DNA of 64,000 nt from the NCBI RefSeq assembly GCF_001662075.1, contig NZ_LYPL01000018.1:48827-112826 (forward strand), read 5' to 3'. Source of the DNA: Rhizobium bangladeshense. GTDB lineage: Bacteria > Pseudomonadota > Alphaproteobacteria > Rhizobiales > Rhizobiaceae. The translations under genes were made by a program, and so were the position numbers. Of the stretch, positions 16,257 through 23,661 are shown piece after piece. Under the pieces are notes generated by a model. It worked only from the letters and a program-made list of their open reading frames with translations, made no database searches and was not told the origin of the DNA. Every line of letters starts with the position of its first letter. Positions within the stretch are counted from its first letter, which is position 1.

Positions 16257-17537
16257 TTACTGCATCATCGCCAGCGCGGCAGTGAAGAAATCTTCGTCTC
16301 CGAAATTGCCTGATTTCAACGCCAGAAGCATGTCGCCTTGCGCATTGCCAACCGTGCGCAGCACCGGCACGCCGGGAGCGATTTCGGGGCCGATCAGAAA
16401 TGCCGGGATGGCGAGCTTGTCGACTGCGGCCCCCGATGTCTCGCCGCCCGCGACCACGAGGCGCCGCACGCCTCTTTCCACCAGTTCGGCGGAGATGATC
16501 GATGTGGCGGTCTCGATCGCGTGGCCCGAGGCCTCCCGCCCATAGTGCGATTGCAGCCGGGAGACGGTTTCGGGGGCCGCGCTCGCGGCGACCACAACGG
16601 GGCCGGCAGAAATGCGGTCTCCGGCCCAGGAAATCGCCGCGGCGATCTCATCCGGGCCGGCGGCCAGCAGCCGCTCGGGATCAAGCCGCAGCACGGGCAT
16701 CGCTCGTTCGGCGGCGTCGATCTGGCGCAGTGTCGCCTTCGAACAGCTGCCGGCAATGATCGCCGAAAGCCCGCCGACGGGGCGAGTGACATCTTCGCCC
16801 GTCGCGCGGCCGGATATCCGGCCGGAGCGGACGAGCGCGCGGGCAAGGCCGAGGCCGAGGCCGGACGCGCCGGTGGATACCGGTGTTTCCACCGCGATCT
16901 CGCCCAGCGTTTCCAGATCCGTTTCGAAAATCGCGTCGGCGATAGCCATGGTCGCGCCCGTCCTTCCCAGGGCATCGAGCTTCGCCTTGGCGGCGGCCGG
17001 TCCGGCTGCGATTGCTGGGAGATCGATCAGTCCGACGGTGCCGCGCGATTGCCGGGCGAGAACCCGCACGAGATTGGCGTCGTGCATTGGGTTCAGTGGG
17101 TGGTCCTTGAGCGGGCTTTCGTTCAATGGCTGGCCGCCGACGAAGAGGTGGCCGAGATAGACGGTGCGTCCTGTCTCCGGAAAGGCCGGTGTAACCAGTA
17201 CGCCGCCACCGCCCGCAGCCTCGCTCAAAGCCTCGGTGACGGGACCGATATTGCCGGCATCGGTAGAGTCGAAGGTCGAGCAGATCTTGTAGAGCACATG
17301 GCCCGCGCCCTGCTGGCGCAACCAGCGCTCAGCCTTGGTCGCAGCGGCCACCGCCTCCGAAGCTGGAACGGAGCGGATTTTCAGCGAAACGACCACAGCA
17401 TCGACATCCGGCAGCGCCAGTGACGGATCGGGAATGCCGACTGTCTGCACCGTGCGCAGGCCGTTCTTCGTCAGCGTATTGGCGAGATCGGACGCGCCAG
17501 TATAGTCATCCGCGATCGATCCGAGCGAAATAGCCAT
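16257..17537 (-). CDS. otnK: 3-oxo-tetronate kinase (four-carbon acid sugar kinase)
   Basis: The 426-residue protein is a DUF1537-family kinase. The N-terminal domain begins LGSIADDYTGASDLANTL, with the Asp-Asp pair that binds the sugar acid, and includes YKICSTFDSTDAGNIGPV. The C-terminal nucleotide-binding domain contains VAGGETSGAAVDKLAI and ends in GNFGDEDFF, characteristic of OtnK. It phosphorylates 3-oxo-tetronate to the 4-phosphate using ATP. The genes for the other L-threonate steps (otnI, ltnD, otnC) are all within 5 kb, which makes the assignment firm. It is separated from otnI by an unusual structured 270-base gap. Confidence 0.93.
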   Translation of the reverse strand: MAISLGSIADDYTGASDLANTLTKNGLRTVQTVGIPDPSLALPDVDAVVVSLKIRSVPASEAVAAATKAERWLRQQGAGHVLYKICSTFDSTDAGNIGPVTEALSEAAGGGGVLVTPAFPETGRTVYLGHLFVGGQPLNESPLKDHPLNPMHDANLVRVLARQSRGTVGLIDLPAIAAGPAAAKAKLDALGRTGATMAIADAIFETDLETLGEIAVETPVSTGASGLGLGLARALVRSGRISGRATGEDVTRPVGGLSAIIAGSCSKATLRQIDAAERAMPVLRLDPERLLAAGPDEIAAAISWAGDRISAGPVVVAASAAPETVSRLQSHYGREASGHAIETATSIISAELVERGVRRLVVAGGETSGAAVDKLAIPAFLIGPEIAPGVPVLRTVGNAQGDMLLALKSGNFGDEDFFTAALAMMQ

Positions 17538-17807
17538 TGTTAGAGCCTTTCCTGGTTAGATGAAGCATTCTGCCGGAGCAGGTTTTCGTTAGGGCAGAGG
17601 CGATTAGCGACGGGCATGCCCCTTGATATGTTCGAGCCGATCGCCTCTGATCCTGGCAGAAAGATGCCCGGCCTTTCTGATTGGCTGAAACGGGCCGGCT
17701 GATACCGGCCGGCGTGGCCGTAGAGTTTGGCTACGACGTGCGCCGGCCGGTCGGCCATCCGACTTCGCTTGAGCCACCAGAATGTTTCAATCTGACCACG
17801 AAAGGCT
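17538..17807. other. Structured intergenic region between otnK and otnI
   Basis: This 270-base gap is rich in inverted repeats. CAGAGGCGAT (17595-17604) pairs perfectly with ATCGCCTCTG (17640-17649), and the loop itself contains the palindrome GGGCATGCCC (17612-17621). CAGAAAG (17657-17663) pairs with CTTTCTG (17673-17679). GC-rich palindromic GCCGGC/CCGGCCGG segments follow. No gene is apparent. It resembles a palindromic intergenic repeat element of the kind known in rhizobia, but it could also be an mRNA structure that lowers otnK expression. Confidence 0.6.
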
Positions 17808-18584
17808 CTAGCTCCGTGCAAAAGGGGCAAACCAGCCCAGACCGTCCAGCGTCCGGCCGCGCGGAATATATTCGCAGCCGATGAAGCCGTTGTAACCCAG
17901 CCGGTCGATTTCGCTGAACAGGTATGGATAGTTCAGCTCTTCCCCGTCTGGCTCGTTGCGTGACGGTACGCTGGCGATCTGAATATGGCCGGTGATCGGC
18001 AGCAGGCGCCGCAAAGCCATGGCGACGTCACCATGGAGAATCTGGCGGTGATAGATGTCGAATTGCAGCTTCAGGTTCGGCAGACCGCATTCGGCGATCA
18101 GCTGCTCGGCCATGGCGAAGTCGTTGAGGAAATAACCTGGCATGTTGCGCCCGTTGATCGGCTCAAGCAGAAGGTCAAGGCCCTTTTCAGCAAGTCGGCC
18201 GGCAGTGTAGGCGACGGAGCGCCGGTAGGCGGCGCCGGCGTCTTGATCATAGGGATCGGCGATACCCGCCATCAGGTGCAATCGTCTGACGCCGGTCGCC
18301 GCCGCATAATCCAGTGCCCGCCCGACATTCGCCTTGAGGTCATCGAACCGACCGGGAAGGGCCGCGACGCCGCGCTCGCCCGCAGCCCAGTCGCCCGGCG
18401 GCAGGTTGAACAGGGCCTGCTGCAGACTGTTGCGGGCGAGCCGTTCGGCGATGGCCTCCGGCGGAGCCTCGTAGGGAAAAAGGTATTCGACGGCGGAAAA
18501 GCCCGCATCGGCTGCGGCGTCGAAGCGGTCGAGGAAGGCCCATTCGTTGAACATCATCGTCAGGTTGGCGGCGAAAACGGGCAT
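17808..18584 (-). CDS. otnI: 2-oxo-tetronate isomerase (hydroxypyruvate isomerase family)
   Basis: The 258-residue TIM-barrel protein belongs to the Hyi/OtnI family. Metal-binding residues are visible in LLLEPINGRNMPGYFL (Glu), LKLQFDIYHRQILHGD (Asp, His), HIQIASVPSRNEPDGEELNY (His, Glu) and GFIGCEYIPRG (Glu). In threonate pathways OtnI converts 2-oxo-tetronate to 3-oxo-tetronate, the substrate of OtnK. It lies 11 bases downstream of the threonate dehydrogenase gene on the same strand. Hydroxypyruvate isomerase activity is possible, but the neighbours argue for OtnI. Confidence 0.92.
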   Translation of the reverse strand: MPVFAANLTMMFNEWAFLDRFDAAADAGFSAVEYLFPYEAPPEAIAERLARNSLQQALFNLPPGDWAAGERGVAALPGRFDDLKANVGRALDYAAATGVRRLHLMAGIADPYDQDAGAAYRRSVAYTAGRLAEKGLDLLLEPINGRNMPGYFLNDFAMAEQLIAECGLPNLKLQFDIYHRQILHGDVAMALRRLLPITGHIQIASVPSRNEPDGEELNYPYLFSEIDRLGYNGFIGCEYIPRGRTLDGLGWFAPFARS

Positions 18585-18595
18585 GTCGACGCTCC

Positions 18596-19540
18596 TTACC
18601 GGCTTTGCGGCTCTTTAGCGGAGCCGGGCAATTCCGCGCCGGAAAGCTGCGCGTAGAGCCGTGCGAGCGAGGCATCGTCGTCGCGGCCCATGCCGGCTCC
18701 GGCCGCGGCCAGGTACATCTGCAGGGCGGCTGACGCCAGCGGCGCCGGATATCGTTCGGAGCGGGCCATATCCTGGACGATACCGAGATCCTTGACGAAG
18801 ATCTCGATGCTGCTGAGCGGAGTGTAGTCGCCGGCCAGCACATGCGGCACGCGGTTTTCAAACATCCAGGAATTGCCGGCCGAGGCGGTGATGACTTCAT
18901 AGACCTTGACGAGGTCGAGGCCCTGCTTGGCCGCAAAGCTTATGGCCTCGCAAGCGGCCGCGATGTGCACGCCGGCGAGAAGCTGGTTGATCATCTTGAA
19001 GGCGGCGCCGGTTCCGGGGGCGTCGCCGAGCTGGTAGACCTTGCCGGCCATCGCGTCGAGGGCGGGACGCGCCCTATCGAAAGCCTGTCTGGAGCCCGAG
19101 GCCATGATCGTCAGCTCGCCTTGCGCCGCCTTGGCAGCGCCGCCTGATATGGGCGCGTCGAGATAGTGCAGGCCGAGAGCCTCGGACCTCGCCGCCAGAT
19201 CGCGCGCGACGGCGGGGTCCATCGTCGCCGACGAGATGAAAACTGCGCCGGGTTTCATCGTAGCCGCAATGCCCTGCGGCCCAAACAGCACTGCGTCCGT
19301 CTGTGCACCGTTGACCACCACGGAGACCACGATGTCGGCGTCCTTGGCAGCGTCGGCAGGGTAAGCAGCGCCACGTCCGCCCTCGGCCACGAAGCGATCG
19401 ACCGCCGTCGGCGTTATGTCGCATCCAACCACGTCGAGACCGGCGCGCTTCATCGACCGCGCCATTCCCATTCCCATGGAGCCGAGGCCGATGACGGCTG
19501 CGACGATGGCGGCGCCAGGGTTTTCAGCACGTCTTGTCAT
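18596..19540 (-). CDS. ltnD: L-threonate dehydrogenase
   Basis: The 314-residue protein is a beta-hydroxyacid dehydrogenase: NAD-binding VIGLGSMGMGMARSMKRAG near residues 16-34, substrate motif YLDAPISGGAAKAAQGELTI, and the catalytic Lys in GAAFKMINQLLAGVH. Among tetronate pathways the co-encoded otnI, otnK and otnC fit L-threonate (LtnD) oxidation to 2-oxo-tetronate; the D-erythronate enzyme DenD belongs to another family. It is the first gene of the minus-strand arm, and operator palindromes occupy the region just upstream of its start. Confidence 0.9.
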   Translation of the reverse strand: MTRRAENPGAAIVAAVIGLGSMGMGMARSMKRAGLDVVGCDITPTAVDRFVAEGGRGAAYPADAAKDADIVVSVVVNGAQTDAVLFGPQGIAATMKPGAVFISSATMDPAVARDLAARSEALGLHYLDAPISGGAAKAAQGELTIMASGSRQAFDRARPALDAMAGKVYQLGDAPGTGAAFKMINQLLAGVHIAAACEAISFAAKQGLDLVKVYEVITASAGNSWMFENRVPHVLAGDYTPLSSIEIFVKDLGIVQDMARSERYPAPLASAALQMYLAAAGAGMGRDDDASLARLYAQLSGAELPGSAKEPQSR

Positions 19541-19567
19541 GGCACATCCTCCGGTCGCCAGCCGATT

Positions 19568-19637
19568 TTGGCAGCGCTGCCAATCTTTCTAAACCATTCC
19601 CGCAGCGCTGCCAACGGGAAATTGGCAGCGCTGCCAA
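19568..19637. promoter_or_regulatory. Three copies of a 16-bp palindrome, LacI-family operators
   Basis: The perfect palindrome TTGGCAGCGCTGCCAA occurs at 19568-19583 and again at 19622-19637. A partial copy with an intact right half and the GCAGCGCTGC core lies at 19599-19614. The centres are 31 and 23 bp apart. An even palindrome with a central CG step is the standard LacI-family site, and the cluster sits between ltnD (minus) and the lacI-type gene (plus). It should repress both arms of the threonate locus and autoregulate the repressor. Confidence 0.88.
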
Positions 19638-19746
19638 ATATATCTTGCTTCTTGCCCGAAGTGGTGAAAAATGAAGCCCGCTGCGACCGCCCACGAAGCG
19701 ACTGCTTCGCGCCGGGCGCTTCCCAAAGCCGGATCCGAAATTGACG

Positions 19747-20745
19747 ATGGAATTCAAACATCAGCCGACGGTCACCCTCGCAGAGGTCGCAGAAGCGGCC
19801 GGCGTCGGCGAGAGCACGGTGTCGCGCGTTCTGCGCAACCACGGTTCTTTTTCGGGCAAGACGCGCGAGCGGGTAATGGCCGCCGTGGAACGGCTGGGCT
19901 ATGTGCCGAACCGGATCGCCGGAACGCTGGCTTCCACCACTTCGCGTCTTGTCGCCTTTGTTATTCCCTCATTGTCTAACATCGTCTTTGCCGACGTCCT
20001 GGGCGGTGCCGGCGCCGTCCTGGAGGAAAACCGATATCAGGCGGTCTTCTCGGTGACCGACTATGATCCGGCTAAGGAGGAGGCGCTCGCCGCCGCGATG
20101 CTTGCCTGGCGGCCGGCGGCGGTGATGCTGGCAGGATACGAACATACCGAAGGCACGGCGAAGATGCTGCGCGCCAGCGGCTGCCGGGTTGTGGAACTGC
20201 TCGATCTGGACGGCGATGCGCTGGATATCGCAGTTGGCTTCTCGAACCGCGCGGCCGGGCGGGAGAGCGCTGCCTTCCTGCTCGGGCGCGGCTACAGACG
20301 GATCGGCTATGTCGGTCACGACCTGAACCGTGATACCCGCGCCGGCAAGCGCTTTTCCAGCTTTTGCGAAACGCTCGACGCCAACGGCACGCCCCTGGTC
20401 GCCCACGAAATTCTTGCCGGCCCTTCCTCGGTCGAGAACGGCAGGTTGGGCCTGGAGCGACTGCTTGCATGGGCGACCGATCTCGATGCCGTCTATTTTT
20501 CCAATGACGACATGGCGTTGGGCGGTTATTTTCATTGTCTGGCGCAGGGGATTTCGATCCCGTCGCAGCTCGCCATTTTCGGCTATAACGGCCTCGATAT
20601 CGGCCGGGCGATACCGCAGCCGCTGTCGACCATCCGGACGCCGCGCGTGGCGACTGGTGAGATAGCCGCGCAGCTGATCGTCTCCAAGGCGCCGCCCCAG
20701 GCCGTCGATCTCGGCTTTGAACTGATCGAGGGGGCAACTGCCTGA
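19747..20745 (+). CDS. LacI-family transcriptional repressor of the threonate/tetronate genes
   Basis: The protein is about 332 residues from the ATG at 19747; a TTG at 19741 is an alternative start. The N-terminal LacI helix-turn-helix reads VTLAEVAEAAGVGESTVSRVLRNHG, with the hinge helix PNRIAGTLAS. The periplasmic-binding-like effector domain (residues about 60-330) has VYFSNDDMALGGYFHC and IFGYNGLDIGRAI. The subfamily resembles GntR-type LacI proteins, which sense sugar acids. It is divergent from ltnD-otnI-otnK and 16 bases ahead of otnC, with operator palindromes directly upstream. The likely effector is threonate or an oxo-tetronate intermediate. Confidence 0.92.
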   Translation: MEFKHQPTVTLAEVAEAAGVGESTVSRVLRNHGSFSGKTRERVMAAVERLGYVPNRIAGTLASTTSRLVAFVIPSLSNIVFADVLGGAGAVLEENRYQAVFSVTDYDPAKEEALAAAMLAWRPAAVMLAGYEHTEGTAKMLRASGCRVVELLDLDGDALDIAVGFSNRAAGRESAAFLLGRGYRRIGYVGHDLNRDTRAGKRFSSFCETLDANGTPLVAHEILAGPSSVENGRLGLERLLAWATDLDAVYFSNDDMALGGYFHCLAQGISIPSQLAIFGYNGLDIGRAIPQPLSTIRTPRVATGEIAAQLIVSKAPPQAVDLGFELIEGATA

Positions 20746-20761
20746 TATTGGAGGAAGTGTC

Positions 20762-21430
20762 ATGTCCGACGCGCGTCAGCGTGAAGAAATCTGCCGATAC
20801 GGGCGCTCGCTATTCGAGCGCGGGCTGACGCCCGGCTCGTCGGGCAACATATCGTTGCGACTGGAGGACGGAGGCTGGCTGGTCACGCCGACCAACGCCT
20901 CGCTCGGCTTTCTCGACCCGGCTCGGATATCGCGGCTCGACGCCGGAGGCCGGCTCCTATCCGGCGACAAGCCGACCAAGGAAATCCCGCTGCACACAGC
21001 CCTCTACGATACGCGCGGCAGCGCCCGCGCCATCGTCCATCTTCATTCCACTCATGCGGTGGCGCTGACCATGCTGCCGGAGATCGATCCGCGTGCCGCC
21101 TTGCCGCCGATGACACCATATTATCTGATGCGCGCCGGCGAAACGGCGCTGGTTCCGTATTACCGTCCCGGCGATCCGGCGGTGGCCGACGCGATCCGCG
21201 GGCTGGCCGGCAAATATTCGTCGGTGCTTCTGGCCAATCATGGGCCCGTCGTCGCCGGTGACAGTCTGGAGGCGGCGGTCTTCGCAACCGAGGAACTGGA
21301 GGAAACGGCGAAGCTCTATCTGCTGCTGCGCAACCTCAATCCCCGCTTCCTCAGCCCGGAGCAAGTGGCCGATCTCGTCAAGACCTTCGGCCTCGATCTT
21401 CCCTCGCACCACGATCACGATCACGATTGA
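20762..21430 (+). CDS. otnC: 3-oxo-tetronate 4-phosphate decarboxylase (class II aldolase family)
   Basis: The 222-residue class II aldolase/adducin-family protein has the phosphate-binding GLTPGSSGNISLRL near the start, the Glu of PTKEIPLH, the metal-binding histidines in VHLHSTHAVA and a third in LLANHGPVVAGD. OtnC splits 3-oxo-tetronate 4-phosphate into dihydroxyacetone phosphate and CO2, completing the threonate pathway. GGAGGAAG precedes the ATG. The C-terminal tail HHDHDHD is rich in potential metal ligands, an unusual ending that may come from a local repeat of the CACGATCACGAT type. It is co-transcribed with the repressor gene. Confidence 0.92.
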   Translation: MSDARQREEICRYGRSLFERGLTPGSSGNISLRLEDGGWLVTPTNASLGFLDPARISRLDAGGRLLSGDKPTKEIPLHTALYDTRGSARAIVHLHSTHAVALTMLPEIDPRAALPPMTPYYLMRAGETALVPYYRPGDPAVADAIRGLAGKYSSVLLANHGPVVAGDSLEAAVFATEELEETAKLYLLLRNLNPRFLSPEQVADLVKTFGLDLPSHHDHDHD

Positions 21431-21622
21431 ACCCGTCGTCGCTTCGAGGATCATCGAGCTCGACGGCATGATCGCCTGCGGGAGCGCGCAACCTTCTGCC
21501 AAACCCCGCTTTCGATACGATAGATTCTGCTTCCGATGCCGCCGATTCAGGCAAGAGATGGGCAAAGCGGTGCCTATGATTGTGAACACGTTCCCCAGTT
21601 CCGATCGTTCGAGGATATGCAG

Positions 21623-22291
21623 ATGACTACGTTCCGTCCGAAATACATCACTTTCGATTGCTACGGCACGCTGACCAACTTCCAGATGGCGGAAGCAGCG
21701 CGCGACCTTTACGGCGTCCAACTCGACGAGCCGCGTATGGCGGAGTTCATCAAGAATTTCGCCGCCTATCGACTTGATGAGATCATGGGCGCCTGGAAAC
21801 CCTATGCCGAGGTGGTTCACAATTCGCTCGAGCGGACATGCAAGCGCAACGGCGTGACCTTTCGTGACGAAGCCGCGCAAATGGTTTACGAACGTGTTCC
21901 GACCTGGGGGCCGCATCGCGACGTACCTGAGGGTCTTGCCAGGGTTGCCAAGGAAATTCCCTTGGTCATCCTGTCCAACGCCATGAACGCCCAGATCATG
22001 TCGAATGTCGAAAAGCTCGGGGCGCCCTTCCACGCAGTCTATACCGCTGAGCAGGCCAATGCTTACAAGCCTCGTTTCCAGGCTTTCGAATACATGTTCG
22101 ACATGCTGGGCTGCGGGCCGGAGGACGTGCTGCATTGCTCGTCTTCCTTCCGCTACGATCTGATGTCGGCGCATGATCTCGGCATCAAGAACAAGGTCTG
22201 GGTCAATCGCGGCCACGAGCCGGCCAACCCCTATTACGGTTATGTCGAAATCCCGCATATTTCAGGCCTACCGGGCGTCGTCGGGCTCTGA
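21623..22291 (+). CDS. Haloacid dehalogenase (type II)-like HAD hydrolase
   Basis: The 222-residue protein starts at the ATG at 21623, which has GAGG eight bases upstream; the in-frame ATG at 21617 is too close to that site. HAD motif I is YITFDCYGTLTNF, motif II is PLVILSNAMNAQIM, the Lys motif is in EQANAYKPRFQAFEYM, and the last motif is near DVLHCSSSFRYDLMSAHDLGI. It resembles 2-haloacid dehalogenases and the HAD protein at 12921-13634. The PuuB-like oxidase gene starts 13 bases downstream, so the two form an operon and probably act in one pathway. Confidence 0.88.
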   Translation: MTTFRPKYITFDCYGTLTNFQMAEAARDLYGVQLDEPRMAEFIKNFAAYRLDEIMGAWKPYAEVVHNSLERTCKRNGVTFRDEAAQMVYERVPTWGPHRDVPEGLARVAKEIPLVILSNAMNAQIMSNVEKLGAPFHAVYTAEQANAYKPRFQAFEYMFDMLGCGPEDVLHCSSSFRYDLMSAHDLGIKNKVWVNRGHEPANPYYGYVEIPHISGLPGVVGL

Positions 22292-22304
22292 TGGAGACAA
22301 TCGG

Positions 22305-23579
22305 ATGCAGTTCCAATCCTACTGGCACGCCACGGCCCCCCCTTTTGCGGAGGCGGCCAAAGGTCCTGTCGAAGGACATTATGACGTGGCCGTCATCGGC
22401 GCCGGTTTCACCGGGCTTGCAGCCGCGCGCCAGCTCGCAAAGGCCGGCGTCAAGGTCGTCGTGCTCGAGGCCGAGCGGGTCGGCTGGGGAGCATCGGGAC
22501 GCAATGGCGGCCACCTCAACAACGGGCTCGCCCACAGTTTCCTGTCCGCCAAATCCGCACTCGGCGTTGAGCGGGCCGTTGCACTCTATCGGGCGTTCGA
22601 TGCTTCCATCGATACGATCGAGGCAATCATAGCGGAGGAGGGGATCGACTGCAGTTTCCGTCGTGCCGGGAAGCTGAAGCTTGCCTCCAAGCCACAGCAC
22701 TTCGATGCCATTGCCCGGAATTTCGAGGCCGTGCACAGGGAAGTCGATCCGGACACGGCGCTTCTGACGGCAAATGAGCTGAAGAGCGAGGTGGGATCGC
22801 CCTTCCATGGCGCGATGCTCTCGAAGAAGAGCGCGATGATGCATATGGGCCGCTATGTCGTCGGACTTGCCGCCGCAGCGGTCCGCCACGGCGCGACCGT
22901 CTTCGAACAGGCGGCGGTGGTAGCTCACAGGCAGGGTAACGGCCGCCACCGCCTTGAGACCGCGCGGGGCACCGTCACGGCCGACCACGTGCTGGTTGCG
23001 ACCGGCGCCTACACGCCGTCGCTCTTCGGCTATTTCCGCCGCCGGATCATTTCCGTCGGCAGCTTCCTGATCGCCACCCGTCCGCTGAGCGATGCCGAAA
23101 TCGCCGCGACGATGCCGGGAAACCGGACCTGCGTCACGTCGATGAACATCGGCAATTATTTTCGGCTGTCGCCGGACAAGCGGCTGATCTTCGGCGGTCG
23201 CGCCCGCTTTTCCGCCACGTCGGATCAACAATCGGACGCAAAGAGCGGCGATATTCTGCGCGCCAGCCTGGCGGAAATCTTCCCGCAGCTTGCCGGCGTC
23301 GAGGTCGACTATTGCTGGGGCGGCCTCGTCGATATGACGAAGGACCGGTACCCCCGCGCGGGCTATGTCGACGGCGTGTGGTACGCCATGGGCTATTCCG
23401 GCCACGGCGCCCAGCTTTCCACCCACCTCGGCATGATCATGGCTGACGCCATCATGGGCAAGGCGGACCGTAATCCGGTGAAGGGGCTTGAATGGCCCGC
23501 AGTTCCCGGCCATTTCGGCAAACCGTGGTTCCTCCCGGTTGTCGGGCTTTATTACAAGACGCTTGATCGCTTCAAGTAA
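22305..23579 (+). CDS. PuuB-like FAD-dependent amine oxidoreductase
   Basis: The 424-residue protein begins at the ATG at 22305, 13 bases after the HAD gene and with GGAGA upstream. It has the FAD fold (YDVAVIGAGFTGLAAARQLAKAG, residues about 27-49), the motif GWGASGRNGGHLNNG typical of gamma-glutamylputrescine oxidase relatives, and the C-terminal FAD segment GVWYAMGYSGHGAQLSTHLGMIMAD. It should oxidise a primary or secondary amine to an aldehyde, releasing ammonia or an amine. The facing operon encodes two aldehyde dehydrogenases that could use the product. No glutamylputrescine synthetase gene is present, so the substrate may not be a glutamyl polyamine. Confidence 0.88.
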   Translation: MQFQSYWHATAPPFAEAAKGPVEGHYDVAVIGAGFTGLAAARQLAKAGVKVVVLEAERVGWGASGRNGGHLNNGLAHSFLSAKSALGVERAVALYRAFDASIDTIEAIIAEEGIDCSFRRAGKLKLASKPQHFDAIARNFEAVHREVDPDTALLTANELKSEVGSPFHGAMLSKKSAMMHMGRYVVGLAAAAVRHGATVFEQAAVVAHRQGNGRHRLETARGTVTADHVLVATGAYTPSLFGYFRRRIISVGSFLIATRPLSDAEIAATMPGNRTCVTSMNIGNYFRLSPDKRLIFGGRARFSATSDQQSDAKSGDILRASLAEIFPQLAGVEVDYCWGGLVDMTKDRYPRAGYVDGVWYAMGYSGHGAQLSTHLGMIMADAIMGKADRNPVKGLEWPAVPGHFGKPWFLPVVGLYYKTLDRFK

Positions 23580-23618
23580 GCGAGAAACAACAGCAGTTCG
23601 CATTCTAATCGCGAAAGC

Positions 23619-23643
23619 GGCGCCGGAATGATTTTCCGGCGCC
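23619..23643 (+). terminator. Rho-independent terminator
   Basis: GGCGCCGGAA and TTCCGGCGCC form a perfect 10-bp stem with a 5-base loop, followed by TTTTGTTCTT. It ends the HAD-oxidase transcript and lies between convergent genes, so it may also work on the opposite strand. Confidence 0.88.
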
Positions 23644-23661
23644 TTTTGTTCTTCCGGTGGC

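Noticed and set aside
20957..22258. 433-codon minus-strand frame
   Set aside because: It overlaps otnC and the HAD gene, both well supported on the other strand.
22305..23579. Naming the oxidase puuB with a putrescine pathway
   Set aside because: No puuA, puuC-puuD set or putrescine importer is recognisable nearby, so only family similarity is claimed.
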